Source of the DNA: Chthoniobacteraceae bacterium
Lineage (GTDB): Bacteria; Verrucomicrobiota; Verrucomicrobiia; Chthoniobacterales; Chthoniobacteraceae
Assembly (NCBI GenBank): GCA_947479475.1
Contig: CANJZW010000027.1
Coordinates: 1-51,788, forward strand
Length of the DNA: 51,788 nucleotides
Direction: 5' to 3'
In this document: piece after piece, positions 51,156 to 51,788 of the stretch
Layout of the letters: every line of letters begins with the position of its first letter
How positions within the stretch are numbered: position 1 is the stretch's first letter
The notes under the pieces: generated by a model
The model's database searches: none
Told to the model about the DNA's origin: nothing
What the model saw: only the letters and a program-made list of their open reading frames with translations
Made by a program: the position numbers and the translations under genes

Positions 51156-51458
51156 GGCTCTTTTCTAAACGGCTCATTCTGTTTATCAATAAATATTTAT
51201 CGTTTGCCGACCCGGCGCTGCATCCCGATCTCCGGCCCGCTCACAGGGTTTTCGACCTGTAGTCGCCCCACCGCGATCCCCCGCGCGTGCCCGTTATTTC
51301 TCCGAGAGCCTGCAGAGCAATAAACCATTGCGCCATCCAGCAACCCTTGGCGACAACGGCCTCACACGCGGCAAGGAATGCCTTCATCGCAATTCCGTGC
51401 ATCCCAGAACAGCTGCGCATCCGAGTCTGGGAGTGAAACCCCGCATTCACTCCCGCCC
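51156..51458. other. Intergenic region with operon promoter zone
   Basis: This 303-bp gap lies between the divergent DUF2975 and Rpn genes. The part next to DUF2975 is AT-rich and holds the palindrome at 51189-51200. The rest is GC-rich and shows no gene. Confidence 0.4.
51189..51200. promoter_or_regulatory. AT-rich palindrome, possible operator
   Basis: ATAAATATTTAT is a perfect 12-bp palindrome, flanked by repeated GATAAA on the minus strand. It lies 34-45 bp upstream of the DUF2975 start codon. It may bind the XRE protein or form the -10/UP part of the promoter; the sequence alone cannot tell. Confidence 0.35.
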
Positions 51459-51788
51459 ATGCCCGAGGACAGCATTCACCAGCCCAACGACAAGCTGCTC
51501 AAAGCCACCTTCTCCATCCCGGAGAACGCACGCGCTTTTTTTGAAAGCCATCTCCCTCCCGCACTCGCCGAGGCTGTCGACTGGAGTTCCCTCTCCCTTG
51601 AACCGTCCTCCTTCATCGACCCCCAGTTCGCCAGCTCCGAAAGCGACCTGCTCTTTCACATCAAACTGCAGCAAAGCGAAGCTTTCCTCTACCTGCTCTT
51701 TGAACACCAGAGCTCCGAGGACCCGCGCATGGCCCTGCGCCTGCTCTCCTACATCCTGCGCATCTGGGAGCGCTTCGCACAAAACCAT
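51459..51788 (+). CDS. Rpn family recombination-promoting nuclease/putative transposase (partial)
   Basis: This is the first 110 residues of an Rpn/PDDEXK-type protein, open at the window edge. HQPNDKLLKATFSIPENARAF at the start, then SFIDPQF, SDLLFHI, LYLLFEHQSSEDPRMALRLL and IWERF, are the ordered blocks of the family. SDLLF and FEHQS hold the PD-(D/E)XK nuclease residues. Rpn proteins promote RecA-independent recombination in E. coli and are often multicopy. The 3' end lies outside the window, so integrity cannot be judged. Confidence 0.85.
   Translation, partial: MPEDSIHQPNDKLLKATFSIPENARAFFESHLPPALAEAVDWSSLSLEPSSFIDPQFASSESDLLFHIKLQQSEAFLYLLFEHQSSEDPRMALRLLSYILRIWERFAQNH

Noticed and set aside
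1..51788. CRISPR arrays, rRNA genes, complete insertion sequences
   Set aside because: No regularly spaced repeats, no rRNA-like sequence and no transposase with terminal inverted repeats were seen.

Overview
The window looks like chromosomal DNA of a Verrucomicrobiota-type bacterium (PVC group). It is GC-rich, and it carries a very large secreted dehydrogenase with HEAT repeats and a C-terminal c-type haem domain. It also has a sugar-dehydrogenase/PKD/cytochrome c fusion, FG-GAP (VCBS) and Tat-exported Gfo/Idh proteins, a class I lysyl-tRNA synthetase and LysR proteins with a slightly long helix-turn-helix. No 16S gene is present, so this placement is inferred from gene content. The outer-membrane genes (LolA-like, PagL-like, LpxL-like) show a Gram-negative envelope.

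Layout. 0.2-2.7 kb: secreted protein, then the GTPase pair engB-rsgA. 2.8-7.2 kb: a LysR regulator divergent from an aas-lplT pair for lysophospholipid uptake and re-acylation. 7.3-12.8 kb: a C39-like secreted cysteine-peptidase-fold protein, a coiled-coil/membrane/SUMF1-like protein and an exported esterase. 13.1-32.1 kb: the central accessory block, a type II fatty-acid/polyketide-like cluster resembling aryl-polyene and flexirubin loci. It holds a flavin halogenase-like enzyme, three acyl carrier proteins, three ketosynthase-fold proteins (one a degenerate, chain-length-factor-like partner), one FabZ-like dehydratase, an LpxL-like acyltransferase and a PlsC-PAP2 fusion. It also holds a glycosyltransferase, a NodB-type deacetylase, a second flavoprotein, an AMP-ligase/condensation-like/ACP cassette on the minus strand, a LolA-like carrier, an MMPL exporter and a PagL-like lipid A deacylase. 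No ketoreductase, aromatic ammonia-lyase or phosphopantetheinyl transferase is visible.

32.5-34.5 kb: a DUF2062 gene, then about 1.4 kb of degenerate DNA with a frameshifted nucleotidyltransferase pseudogene, next to tRNA-Leu(UAG). 34.7-36.4 kb: a BI-1/YccA membrane protein and a PEP-hydrolase-family TIM-barrel protein. 36.6-46.3 kb: a same-strand set of exported oxidoreductase and PVC-type proteins (Gfo/Idh, FG-GAP, sugar dehydrogenase-cytochrome, PVC haem dehydrogenase, ceramidase-like), probably for scavenging glycans or lipids. 46.3-51.8 kb: Rrf2 regulator, class I LysRS, a lone EboD-like sugar-phosphate cyclase, an XRE/DUF2975 pair and the start of an Rpn-family nuclease cut by the window edge.

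How the genes fit together (inference). The central cluster would build an unsaturated acyl chain on ACPs, possibly halogenated. Acyltransferases would move it to a lipid or glycolipid, and LolA/MMPL would carry it to the outer membrane. Lipid-remodelling genes (aas-lplT, LpxL-like, PlsC-PAP2, PagL-like) recur across the first 32 kb, so envelope lipid chemistry is its main theme.
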